Under the pieces are notes generated by a model, which did not search any database, had not been told where the DNA came from, and saw only the letters and a list, made by a program, of their open reading frames with translations. The position numbers were made by a program, and so were the translations under genes. A stretch of 64,000 bases of DNA from Hydrotaea diabolus (Eukaryota; Arthropoda; Insecta; Diptera; Muscidae), in assembly GCA_963513945.1 (NCBI GenBank), contig OY740719.1:168526729-168590728 (forward strand), given 5' to 3'. Below are positions 22,365 through 32,915 of this stretch, in pieces (the stretch's first letter is position 1; each line of letters starts with the position of its first letter).

Positions 22365-22830
22365 ACCAAATGTCGTTAAGATTACGGACTTCAATTTCAT
22401 TTAGCGATAGCGAGCATCATTTACGATAGCGTTCTGTTCCGGCCATCACTATTTTTGAAAAAAATATTAACCGATAATTCCACCATTCTATAAACCGCAC
22501 CAAACCGTGGTTTTCTCTGGGTATAATGACTGTTCTTGAAACTCTGTTGAATGCTCTTTAGTCCAAATGCGCCATTTTTTTATTGACGTAGCCGTTGCGC
22601 CAGAAATGGGTCTCATCACAGAACAAACAGCGGATCTTCCTGTTTCTCATTGAATGATCTTTTCCATAATATAGCTGCCAAGATTTAAAGGAAACTATTT
22701 TAAAAAATAAATGGCATAAAATGTCAATTGGAATAAACAATAAAGATTTCACACTCGATATGAATTTTTGTATTTCTTTTTATTTTGAACAAAGTACTTC
22801 TATATTGATCACTCTATATATTTCACTACA
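22365..22830. pseudogene. DD41D-B relic, two parts in opposite orientation
   Basis: 22365-22690 reads on the minus strand as DD41D-B transposase (CDETHFWRNGYVNKK, the first catalytic block with its aspartate, then TQRKPRFGAVY). From about 22690 to 22830 the sequence instead matches, on the plus strand, the family 3' end seen at 13660-13755 ('aataaagattTcaca ... atgaatttttgtat'). The two pieces meet head to tail in inverted order. Confidence 0.65.
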
Positions 22831-23578
22831 TGAATGGTCTTATGAACATTATGTCACTTAAAAACTATCATAGTGTCAAAAGACTTTACGACACCCTATA
22901 CAATGTTATAATGCTGTTAAAAGTAATGACATGGCTTCGAACTTTTATGACTTTGTTAAAATCGGCATAAATCAGCATCGTCTTCGGCAAGATAATTTAC
23001 AAGATATTTTCATTCTTTCGGAGGTTGTTTCCTTTTGGGGTTAGTTTCCTAATCCTAGTAACATTTGAAGTGGGTTCAAACGAGTGAAAAGCACATTCAC
23101 GTTACGAAATTTGAAAAATGCATACGGAGTAGTCGTGCAAGTTTAGGCGGACACTTTTTATAGGGCGGTGATCTTCAGCTAAGGCGGCATAAACGGAGAA
23201 CTAGCCATTAATTACATGGTCCTATGGATATTATGTCACTTAAAAACTATCATAGTGTCAAAAGACTTTACGACACCCTATACGATTTTATAATGCCGTT
23301 AAAAGTAATGAAATGGCTCCGAACTTTTATGACTTTGTTAAAATCGGCATAAATCAGCATCGCCTTCGGCAAAATAATTTACAAGATATTTTCATTCTTT
23401 CGGAGTAAGTTTCCATTCCTAATCCTAGTTGAAGTGGCTTAAAACGAGTTAGAAACACATTCACGTTACGGGACTTGAAAAATGCATACGGAGTAGTCGT
23501 GCAAGTTTAGTCGGACGCTTTTTATACGGCGGTGATCTACAGCTTAGGCGGCATAAACGAAGAACTAGCCTTTAATTA
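22831..23578. repeat. Tandem duplication of about 0.37 kb
   Basis: 22831-23213 and 23215-23578 are highly similar direct copies ('acattatgtcacttaaaaac', 'aaatgcatacggagtagtcg', 'ggcggcataaacg...gaactagcc'). They differ by scattered substitutions and short indels. A short relative of the first words lies at 29740-29760. No coding potential. Confidence 0.92.
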
Positions 23579-23866
23579 GCATAGACGATAAACCTGTCAT
23601 TAGCATAAGCTGTCCTAGAAGCAGGCGATAGCACCAAGCGGTCATTGGACAGTTCCTTGCCTTTGATTGTCTGCTCGCGAAGTGATTGCTGTCAAGTTGC
23701 ACTCGTCCTATTACATACATTATAAGAGCTTGTCTAACAGATAAGTTACATAAGTAATGGATGGTCCAAGGGAAGATACTTTTTCAATAGCCTTTTTTGA
23801 CAGATCACGTGTGAGTCGTGTCATGCATTCATGTTATTTTTGTTTAGTATTGTTTGGCATTTCATC
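23579..23866. other. Spacer; likely includes 5' part of DD41D-B element
   Basis: No clear terminal repeat could be paired with the 3' end at 24960. The last 50 bases ('attgtttggcatttcatc') lead directly into the transposase start codon. Confidence 0.4.
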
Positions 23867-24805
23867 ATGGAAATACTAACGCCTGAATAACGTTTTCAAA
23901 TCGTTCAACTTTATTACGAAGATTCACGTTCTCTAGGGAATGTGTTTCGTGCACTTCGTTCAACTTATGGTCAACATAATCGGCCTACTAAGCGTACTAT
24001 TCGTAACACCATCACCTTTCTTGAGACTCAGCATTCATTATTGGATAATATTCGACGCACCCAGTGAAGAAAATGTAGCGGCCGTAGCTGAGAGTGTACA
24101 CCAAGACCGTGGAGAGTCGATTCGGCGCAGTTTGCAGCAACTCGGACTGACGTATGGAGCGACTTGGCGCATTTTACGTAGAGATCTTAAATTGAAAGCG
24201 TACAAAATACAGCTTGTGCAAGAACTGAAGCCACCCGACGTTCCCAAGCGACATCGCTTCGCTCTTGAAAAGTTCCAAGAAGATCCTACGTTTTCGACCA
24301 AACTTTTGTTCAGCGATGACGCCCGTTTCTGTCTCAATGAATATGTGAACAAGCAAAATTGCCGCATTTGCGATGAAGGCCAACCAGGAGAGGTTCAAGA
24401 GCTGCCACTTTATCCAGAAAAAACAACTGTTTGGTGTGGTTTGTGGGCCGGTGGAATCACCGGTCCATATTTCTTCAAAAATGAAGCCGGTGAGGACGTA
24501 ACTGTCAATGACGATCGTTACCTACCTACTTTTTGATGCCTAAAACTGAAGCTCGCGATCTCGGCGACATTTGGGTTCAACAAGACGGCGCCATACATCG
24601 CATCAATCAATGGATTTATTTAGAGAACACTTCGGTGAGCAGATAATTTCACGTTTTAGGCTAGTCGATTGGCCACCAAGATCGTGTGATATCACACCGG
24701 TAGACTTTTTCCTGTGGGGATGTGTAAAGTCTAAAGCTTATGCGGAAAGACCCACTTCGATTCAGGCCTTGGAGCAGAAAATTGGACTCGGATGGACCAC
24801 CTGAG
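23867..24805 (+). pseudogene. DD41D-B transposase, best copy
   Basis: ATG at 23867 reads MEILTPE, a stop, then RFQIVQLYYEDSRSLGNVFR and a Q-H-N-R-P-T helix-turn-helix region. After a frameshift near 24055 a long open stretch runs to 24535. It covers EENVAAVAESVHQDRGES, the linker (VQELKPPDVPKRHRFA), the first catalytic block LLFSDDARFCLNEYVNKQN and TTVWCGLWAGGITGPYFFKN. Further frameshifts precede WVQQDGA near 24575 (second aspartate kept) and SCDITPVDFFLWGCVKSKAY near 24685 (third kept). It resembles family A but is clearly distinct. Broken by at least three lesions. Confidence 0.85.
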
Positions 24806-25219
24806 ACGTAGCCGCGGCCAACATTTAATAGACATAATCTTCAAAAAATAATTGCTAAAGAATGTCTTTTCAAATGATAATAATTATATCCCATTCGATT
24901 TAAATTTTCTGTGTTTTTTTCTTTAAACAAGTAGGGAACCTCTTAATGGATCACGCGTTATAAGACGTGTTCTTTTTAGTTAAATATCTTAGTAACTCCC
25001 CATTTACACTAGGCAACTTTAATTGCCGCAACTCTCAGTTTGTAGGAGAGAGACATTCTCAATCAAAAAAAAAAAAGGTACGGCAAGTAATGTTGGCTAG
25101 TGTGACTGGGAACTTCAAGCTAGTTTGCAATCTGGCAACATTTTTTGTCTTTGTATGCACTAAATAAAATTGAACAACAATAGTGTTCATCGGCGAACTT
25201 GTCAAAAGCAGACAAATAA
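24806..25219. other. 3' end of DD41D-B plus AT-rich spacer
   Basis: Up to about 24960 it matches the 3' untranslated pattern of the family. Beyond that is AT-rich sequence with a poly-A run at 25066-25077 and no recognised feature. Confidence 0.45.
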
Positions 25220-25920
25220 CACAGTGCAACAGTGAAAAAAATGCAAGAACACCGCAGTATAGGTTCGATTCTACTACCAAAGCGTACTATTTCCCTATAC
25301 TTGGTTTAGCTAGATTGGTGACCAATTTTTTTTTTTATGGACCTCAAAAGTTTTGAAAATCTGTGGGCCCCTCGAAAAAAGGTGTCATCAGTTTTTGCCC
25401 AATAGATAACACATACTTAGTGATTGCGCTAAACTATGTTCGGCAATAATGTAGCTGGGAGTTCTGTGTACAAATGTTGTAAACACTTTATGCCTAAAAA
25501 GTAATTCATTCCTGACCTATTTAAAAAAAAAAATAAAAAAAATATTTTTTTTTCACTTTTTTCAGTATAACTTTGAAAGTGCACGAACGTTTTACTAACA
25601 ATGTTCCTCAAAATTGTAGCCAAGGTAAAGCTAAACAACTTTTGTGAACATCTCAAAACAATCCGAACGTGTCTAGGCACCCTAAATAGCTCATAAATAG
25701 CAGTATGGTACATACAAATTTAGTACTCATTCGCAAACTGTACATTATTTCCACTTAATGGTTGATGTTTTTTGTTGTTTTGACTACTTTTAGCTATTTC
25801 TATGTATTGATTATATTTTCAATGCCTGTTGGAGAAGTATCTGATTTTATTTTATTTCTATATAATTCCTATAACATACTTAATTTTGTACATTTATTTT
25901 ATTTATTAATTCTATTATGA
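25220..25920 (+). repeat. Left arm of long inverted repeat
   Basis: Complementary to 26765-26994 (inner part) and 28231-28471 (outer part). Bases about 25451-25686 have no partner because that stretch was lost next to the mariner in the other arm. Confidence 0.85.
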
Positions 25921-26226
25921 AACTACTTATATAAAATCTTACAGCCTGCGCCATGACTTCGAATATCAACGTTCGCATGCCTGTTTTTCGACGCATAGGC
26001 ATGAGAACGTTAACATTCGACATCGTGGCCCTGGCTGTTAATATTTTGGGTCACCCTTACAAGTAAAAGAAGTTGAAGTGAATATCATATCAATTAAATG
26101 CAAACAAATAAATGCAGCAAAAAACTAATTTGTTTTAGTGTTTAACTTTTGAAACGTGTTAAGGCCGAAAAAAATCAAAAGCCATGTAAGCGAAAAACAT
26201 TGTAAAGTGATTTTTAAACAGCTAAC

Positions 26227-26822
26227 ATGGATAAGTGCAAAGGAAATTATTTGTGTTATATTTGTGGTACTACTTTCACGCCAAAGAGAAAAAGACGTAG
26301 TTTTAATTAACAATTTAAGAATGTTTACATCAAATGTTACAAAATCAATTTAATTGGACGTACAAAATTTGCACCCAATTTAGTATTCATAACATGCTAC
26401 AATGACCTTCTCGACTGGCAAAATAGAAATCGATCATTTCTCCGTTTGGACGCCCCTATAGCTTGGACAAATCCGGGTAGAAAACATAATTCTGAGAATT
26501 GTTACGCATGTAAAAATACAGTTTAAGGGATGAGTTGGAAAAAATAAAAACTTTTAAATACCAGTCCGTTTCTAGTGCCCAACAACCAAAAATTCGTTCA
26601 ACTGACGTTCCAGTACCACAACAACCTATGGAAAAAGACCCCTTGAGATAAGTCATGAATCAACGCCGGATTTCAGTTGCGACAGGGAGACTCGGAAAAT
26701 GGTTCTGACTATAATCCGGGACAATCATGCTGCCCAAACTTAATCACAAAAGAGCGTCATGATTTCATAATAGAATTAATAAATAAAATAAATGTACAAA
26801 ATTAAGTAAGTTATAGGAATTA
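26227..26822 (+). pseudogene. Cysteine-rich N-terminal domain protein remnant
   Basis: ATG at 26227 reads MDKCKGNYLCYICGTTFTPK with a C-x2-C pair, then a stop. The frame then resumes: KFAPNLVFITCYNDLLDWQ, FLRLDAPIAWTNPGRKHNSE and NCYACKNTV with a second C-x2-C. After frameshifts, PNLITKERHDFIIELI appears near 26737-26785. This order (CYICG, W/F-AP..C..C-like, DAPIAW.NP..H, CYAC, then a 'LIT..R' segment) matches a repeat-encoded insect protein family I recall with conserved CxxC pairs, probably zinc binding. It ends where the right arm begins, so only the N-terminal part was ever present here. Confidence 0.55.
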
Positions 26823-26994
26823 TATAGAAATAAAATAAAATCAGATACTTCTCCAACAGGCAAATATACTCAATACACAGCAATAGCTAAAAGTAGACAC
26901 AACAACAAAAAAACATCAACCATTAAGTGGAAATAATGTACACTTTGCGAATGAGTAACAAATTTGTATGTACCATACTGGTATTTATGAGCTA

Positions 26995-28230
26995 AGGGCG
27001 ACCACAGAACTAACTGGCCTAGTAAAACCGCAACTTTTGTTTTTTTTTGTTTTTTAAAAGCAATCTTTTATAAGCCATCTGTCAAAATTGCCGAAATATT
27101 TAATGACTATATTCTTTGTTACAGGTGATTGAAGTAAACAAGTTTTATAATTTTTGAAAATGGAAAATAAAGAGTTTCGTGCGGTAATTAAACACTTTTA
27201 TATGAAAGGTTATACGCCACAATTAATCATAGATGAATTGGATTCTGTTCATGGTGATAATGCACCATCATACTCCACCGTGAAATCCTGGGTTCAACAA
27301 TTTGAAATGGGTCGTTCAAGTACGGAAGATGAACAACGCTCTGATAGACCGAAAACTGCTACTACTATTGAAAACATTAGAAAATTATTTAATGAAGTGA
27401 CTAAAGATAGACGAATAAAGCTCAGAGAACTTGCTGATATTGTTAAAATACACGAAAAATAAGTTTGGAGTATTTTACATGATGAACTCCACATGAAAAA
27501 GCTATCCGCAAGATATGTGCCGAGTTTGTTGACTTTGCCCAAAAAATCGTCCGTTGGACCAATTCCGAGGAGCTTTTAGCGATTTATCGGCGTAATCCAA
27601 TAGAGTTCTTGCGCTGATTCATAACTGTTGATGAATCATGGATTCATCACTACATCCCAGAATGCAAAGAACAGTCAAAACAAAGGATAGAGCTGGTAAA
27701 AGTGGTCCCAAGAAGGCGAAAACTGTTAAGTCAGCAGGAAAAGTAATGGCCACAGTATTTTGGGATGCAAGGGGTATAATATTTATTGATTATCTTGAGA
27801 AATGAAAAACTATAAATAGTGAATATTATTGTGCATTATTGGATCGGTTGAGTGAAGAAATCAAGATAAAACGACCGCATTTAGAAAAAAAGTTCTTTTT
27901 CATCAAGATAATGCTCCTTCACACACTGCATTTTTAACTCAACAAAAACTGGCCGAATTACGATTTGAAATTGCTCCGCATCCACCATGTAGTCCTGATT
28001 TAGCTCCTTCTAATTATTTCTTGTTTCCAAATTTAAAAAAAATTCTCAGTGGCAAACAATTTTCGTCCAATAGCGAGGTTATTGCTGAAACTGAGGCATA
28101 TTTTGAAGGTCTTAAAAAATCTTATTTTTCGGATGGAATTAAAAAACTTGAAAAACGTTTGATGAAGTGTATTGAGCTGGAAGGAGATTATGTTTAAAAA
28201 TAAATAATAATAATTCCAAAAAAACGGTTT
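26995..28230 (+). mobile_element. irritans-type mariner, copy 1, right end deleted
   Basis: It begins after TA (26993-26994) with AGGGCGACCACAGAACTAAC, matching the left end of copy 2 at 58487. The right terminal repeat is missing: sequence passes from the 3' untranslated region ('aaaaaacggtttttttt') straight into the inverted-repeat arm. Nucleotide similarity to copy 2 is very high by eye. Confidence 0.88.
27160..28197 (+). pseudogene. irritans-type mariner transposase, copy 1
   Basis: ATG at 27160 opens MENKEFRAVIKHFYMKG, typical of irritans-subfamily mariners. The helix-turn-helix part is open to a TAA at 27460 where copy 2 has CAA. The first catalytic block TVDESWIHHYIPECKEQ lies near 27625-27680, the second HQDNAPSHTAFLTQQ near 27901, and the third reads SPDLAPSNYFLFPNLK near 27990-28040, with asparagine in place of the last aspartate. 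The C-terminus IKKLEKRLMKCIELEGDYV ends at 28197. Stops and small indels add to the lost aspartate. Confidence 0.9.
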
Positions 28231-28471
28231 TTTTTATTGCCGAACATAGTTTAGCGCTATCACGAAGTATGTGTTAGCTATTGGGCAAAAACTGATGACA
28301 CCTTTTTTCGAGTGGCCGACTGATTATCAAAATTTTTGAGGCCCATTAAAAAAAATTGGTCACCAATCTAGCTAAAACAAGTATAGGGGAATAGTTCCCT
28401 TTGGTAGTAGAATCAAACCTATACTGTGTTGTTATTGCATTTTTCAAAAAGTCATCATTTATCTCACTGTG

Positions 28472-29919
28472 TAATTAATGAAATATAATAAATCTTTGAA
28501 TTACTACAACTTTGCCTTGTAAAAATGTTTACAATGATTTTGAACAATGAGTTTAAGTTGATTTATAACTAGCTTTACTTATCCCACCGATGAGGCCTTT
28601 TCTTGTTTGATTGTTTTTTTTATTATATAAGTATACATAACAACAAAAAATGTTTTGATATAGCAAGGCCTGTCATCCACATGCTAATTTAGTAAACTAA
28701 AACAAAGCCAGCTATTGTAGGGCGAAGTGACATTAAAAAGCTGTGGTCTTATGGCGTGGCAAATGAAGTCCATTTTTGAGCTTTAACCTTCTACATCAAG
28801 CAATAATACTACCACCACTGATTTTTGGTACTTCTACTAATAACATCACCTAATGGTTCATGGTTAGTGTTGATAGCTGATTAATAGTACGGCCTTATTC
28901 ACCTCTAGATAGTGCTGTTCAATGGCCCTTCATTTAAATATTTAGTTAACCCGGTACTGCCTGCCCATAGATCGGCTCGTACGATTTTTATGAAATTTGG
29001 AAATTTATGTCCAAAAGATGATAAAAGTTGAAGGAAAAAAAGCTCAATTTTTACATAAAATATGACATGGGTATTTAAATACTCGTGCAAGGTGTTTGCA
29101 TCCCGCTACTTGCTTCCTGGATTATCACAACGGTGTTGCACCAGGTCAGAAGAAATTTGCTAAGGCTAAGTGATTTATTTCTTTTAATTTCTATGTTTTC
29201 ATAACAAAATTACCCATTTGCATTTGGGCGGATTTGGAGGACATGTATATTGACGTATCCCTGCCCGATAGTAGACAACTTAAGCTATTAGGTAAAATTA
29301 GAAATGTTTAATTTGTACCATTTTCCTATGTTTTACAGCACTTTTTCGGAACATTACCCGAAAAAAAACTCTTCGATTTTTGTCTGCAAAAAACAAAAGA
29401 TAAAATAATATAAAAAGTCCTGCTAAATGCTTAAATTTAGACCATTCTTTTCTATAAAAAAATTACAGCGATATCGCTCACCTAGCCCACGCTAAAATTA
29501 TTTATGTATCAATAATTTCTTTACCTATTAGGCAGGAATGGGTTAACGTATGCATACCTCATAAACGGCAGCGACTTGTGAATTAAGAAATTAGTCTGTT
29601 AACCACGGAAACGTATATTTATAAATGCATTAGCCGTTTGGAGTAGGTCCTGCTAAGAGGGTATACAAATGATATCGTGTACTGCTTACGAAATTAAGAG
29701 AAGCTCCGTAAATCCAACTGATTGCCAAAAGGTCAATAGACATTATGTCACTTTCAAAAGAGTCACATCGCCCATGGACATTGACATATTTTAGAAAAAC
29801 GATTTAAGTGTTTTTTTGGATTTTTTATTTTATTAATCGGAAAACCGACAGCACTAAAGGAGTCTTAATTTGGGTAAACATGGGATCGATCTCGGGTCAA
29901 TCTCAAAAGGAAATTTGTA
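28472..29919. other. Unassigned AT-rich region
   Basis: No motif, terminal repeat or plausible exon seen. The minus frame 28905-29090 has no recognisable domain. Confidence 0.45.
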
Positions 29920-30860
29920 ATTATACCCTCCACCAAAGAGTGGATGGTACACTAAATTTGTCATTGCGTTTGCAATACCACCAAATATAGATCTAAATCT
30001 AGAGTGTAAACCGGGGTTTTCAGAAAATTGAAATTTCGGGTATTTATAAAACCGTGTACTAAAAAAACAGACTGTTAGATTTTTTTAAAGTAAAAATCGT
30101 TATTAACCGTCATTCCGGTGTTAGCCTTTAATCTAGGAATGGAGAAAATTTCCGAAACAGTAGAAGTAATTGTGCCCTAGTCCTAAATTTATCCAGATTT
30201 TTTAAAAAAAACATTTTGGTACATAGTGTCCGTCACACTAATTTAGCCAAAGTCAAAACTAGTTTTTTGTTTCGTAACACATTTTTATAGTTACTTTAAA
30301 GCCATTTTTTGGGCCACCGACGATTTGTACGGGACTATATCCAAAAAATAAGCCTATGTAACTTAAATGGATCCAAGATTGGTTGTTTGTCAATTGTTAG
30401 ATACCATACCAAATTTGAAATCGGAATTTTAGTGTCTTCTAGCGCTAAATACATAAAATCGGTTGAACATATGTGTGATAGCTATAACTAAATTTTAACC
30501 GGTTTTCATAAAAGTCAATAGCATCTGTCCAAAATCTTACTTTTCAAAAAATGGGAAAACAATTTCGACCTGTTTTCGGAAACAAGTCAGACAGATATAG
30601 TTAAATCGAATATACTGGTGTTTCTGAGTTAAGCGGTACACTTGATCGTGGGTCTAGCTAAAATATTTTTAAGTACTTCGTACTTGAATATTATGAATTT
30701 TCTTTGCGTTTACATTCAGCAACCAAAAAAACTAGAAAATCTGACAGCAAAAGTAAGTCAACATGTTGGGTTTTATCTATGTTTGAGAAACCAACTGTCG
30801 GGTATGGACATAAAAACCGGAATGTCAGTTTCGGTTTCAGTTTTGCATATACCATTTGGA
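29920..30860. repeat. Dispersed repeat starting with 'ataccctccaccaaagag'
   Basis: The start 'ataccctccaccaaagagtg' plus 'actaaatttgtcattgcgtt' is the usual opening of a dispersed fly repeat. About 30000-30330 ('ggggttttcagaaaa...', 'aaaatcgttattaaccg') is repeated in diverged form at 41640-41830. No coding function; the short frames 30309-30491 and 30642-30869 are chance. Confidence 0.5.
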
Positions 30861-30988
30861 GCCCTATAAAGTATCTATATTATCGATCTTCGTAAAATTC
30901 TAAGACGATCTAGCCATGTCCGTCCGTCCATGTATCTATTGAAAGCAAACGAATCATCAGCATTGGTTACTGAAATTATGCATGACTA
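30861..30988. repeat. Dispersed fly repeat, left part of an interrupted copy
   Basis: It matches 17855-18000, including 'gccatgtccgtccgtcc'. Sequence continues at 32258 after the inserted mariner ('aatcggctcagggagaaaaa' against 'aatcggctgtgggagaaaaa' near 18050). Confidence 0.65.
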
Positions 30989-32257
30989 CGAGGGCGGCTC
31001 GGAAAGTTCTTAGCCTATCAATGAAAGAGAATAGTTAGTTTTTCAAAAATATTTTTATTTTTCAATACAATCTCCTGAAACTTCAATACACTTAGTCCAA
31101 CGCTTATCTAGCAATTCTATCCCTTGATTAAAATAGTTTTGCTCAAGGTCTTCAACATAGTGGTTTACAACTGTAATTGCATCTTCATTTGAGGTAAAAC
31201 GCTTGCCACCAAGGAATTTTTTTAGATTTGGGAACAGGTAAAAGTCACTGTTAGCTAAATCAGGAGAATAAGGTGGGTGGTCAAGCAATTCGTACTTTAA
31301 TTCGTTGATTTTAGCCATTGTTAAAACACTCTAGTGCGCTGGTGCGTTGTCTTGATGAAAAATTATTTTTTTGTGTTGTAAGCCAGGACGGTTTTTGTTA
31401 ATTTAATTGATCTAAAAGGTTGCAATAGTACTCTGAACTTATTGTTTTACCCTTTTGCAGATAGTCAATCAATAAAATACCTTTGAAGTCCCATAACCAT
31501 AACCTTACCAGACGATTGAATTGTTTTTGCCTTCTTTGGGGCACTTCCTCCAGCTTCAGTCCATTGTTTGGATTGTTCTTTTGTCTCTGGAGTATAGTGG
31601 TGGATCCATGTCTCATCAACAGTTATGAAATGACGCTTAAAATCCATTTTATTTCGGTGAAAACGATCCAAACAAGCTTGAGAGATGTTCATTCTTATGC
31701 GTTTTTGGTCGACTGTTAATAAGTGCAGCACCCATCTTGCAGAAAGCTTTTTCATCTGTAGTTCTTCATGCAAAATTAAATGGACTCGATCATTTGAGAT
31801 GCCCATGATATTAGCTATTTCACGCACTTTTATTCGTCGATCATTTAATACCATATCATGCACTTTGGCTACAATTTCTGTTGTTGTTGCTGTTTTTGGA
31901 CGTCCACTACGTGGTTCATCTTCAATGCTTGTACGACCACGTTTAAATTCAGCAACGAAGGAGCACTTTCACCTAATGAAGGAGCACTTTCACCTAACAC
32001 ATTCACCATATCATTATGAATTTCTTGTCCCGATAAAACTTTTTTATGTAAACATTTAATGACACCACGCATTTCCATTGTAAAAAAATCGCGGATGCGT
32101 CTTTTGTGAACACCTGTTTCTATATGAAGGAGTTGCCAGATCGAAACAAAATTTATCATATGTTCATAGCAGAGATGGAAGTTTCCAAAACACTTACCTT
32201 TTTTCTGTTTATACCGTGCTTTTTGTGCTAGGCTAAGAAGTTTCCGAACCGCCCTCG
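30989..32257 (-). mobile_element. mariner (irritans-like, second lineage) with both ends
   Basis: Inverted ends CGAGGGCGGCTCGGAAAGTT and its complement (AACCGCCCTCG at 32247-32257) are well conserved; the left side is next to TA (30987-30988), while the right now reads AA. 1,269 bp. It interrupts a dispersed repeat. Confidence 0.9.
31055..32078 (-). pseudogene. mariner transposase, irritans-like, broken
   Basis: The minus-strand ATG at 32078 opens MEMRGVIKCLHKKVLSGQEI. A 21-bp tandem duplication (31957-31998) repeats LGESAPS and is followed by a frameshift. The frame 31863-31465 then carries the helix-turn-helix end (VHDMVLNDRRIKVREIANIM) and first catalytic block TVDETWIHHYTPETKEQ. After another shift, HQDNAPAH is followed by a stop near 31337. 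The last block SPDLANSDFYLFPNLKKF keeps its aspartate, giving DD34D spacing. It ends LLDKRWTKCIEVSGDCIEK at 31055. Three aspartates are present but the frame is broken. Confidence 0.9.
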
Positions 32258-32700
32258 AAATCGGCTCAGGGAGAAAAAGTTTTCCCTTATGGGACTAAAG
32301 GTTGCGTGGTAAAAATTACACTTTTTTAAGTATTCGCTTGACAAATCATAATTTTTAAAGATGGACAGCGGTTACAAAGGGTACTGTTACTTTGATCGTA
32401 CCTCAAAAGATGGGGCCCAAAAAATGTCCCGTATGATCAAAACGGGCGATTAACAATCAATATGGACATGTGGGTAATCATTAAAGCCAATTTTGTTAAC
32501 CAATCAAATATAAAGTAATTTCGAAATTTGGCTGAGGCTAGGGACGGCGTGAGACCAAAAGTTCCAAAAAAACGAACTATTTTTTTGCGTATAAATAACT
32601 AGCACATGGACGAAAATGGATACTTACATTTCGGGATGGCTGAACTCAACGATATGTTTTGGTTAATATAGAGAGAGGTGGCATTTATTTTTGGGCCTTA
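32258..32700. repeat. Dispersed fly repeat, right part of interrupted copy
   Basis: Continues the repeat begun at 30861; blocks 'aaaatgtcccgtatgatcaa' and 'caatcaatatggacatg' correspond to 18570-18590 and 18270-18290. Confidence 0.6.
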
Positions 32701-32915
32701 GACACGGCAAGGTGTACTTTGTTGTTATCACTATTTTACGAGGGTTCCTATTTATATTTCGGGTCCTGACAATACTGGTGTTCCCAGATGCAAACAAGAA
32801 CTTCCATTAGAAACTTTGATATTTTAAGCATTACTTCACACAGAACGTTTTGTCATTTGAGGGCGAATTGTTTGGTTAACAGTGTGTTGGAAAATTCATC
32901 TCAGTCAAAAAATGG

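Larger units (their letters stand above)
25220..28471. mobile_element. Long inverted-repeat DNA transposon, CACAGTG ends
   Basis: Left arm 25220-25920 is the reverse complement of a right arm 26765-28471, which is itself interrupted by a mariner. The outer ends are CACAGTG (25220-25226) and CACTGTG (28465-28471), each next to TAA, suggesting a 3-bp target duplication. The loop (25921-26764) carries coding remnants of a cysteine-rich protein (26227-26822). CAC-type ends with a 3-bp duplication suggest the CMC (CACTA/Mirage/Chapaev) group, but I cannot prove it. The arms have diverged by point changes and indels, so the insertion is not recent. Confidence 0.75.
26765..28471 (-). repeat. Right arm of long inverted repeat (split by mariner)
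   Basis: Inner part 26765-26994 and outer part 28231-28471 pair with the left arm. The mariner of 26995-28230 lies between them and replaces about 235 bp of arm. Confidence 0.85.

Noticed and set aside
25220..25226. RAG-type recombination signal because of the CACAGTG heptamer
   Set aside because: No nonamer at 12- or 23-base spacing was seen and no RAG/Transib-like protein is encoded. It is kept only as an end motif.
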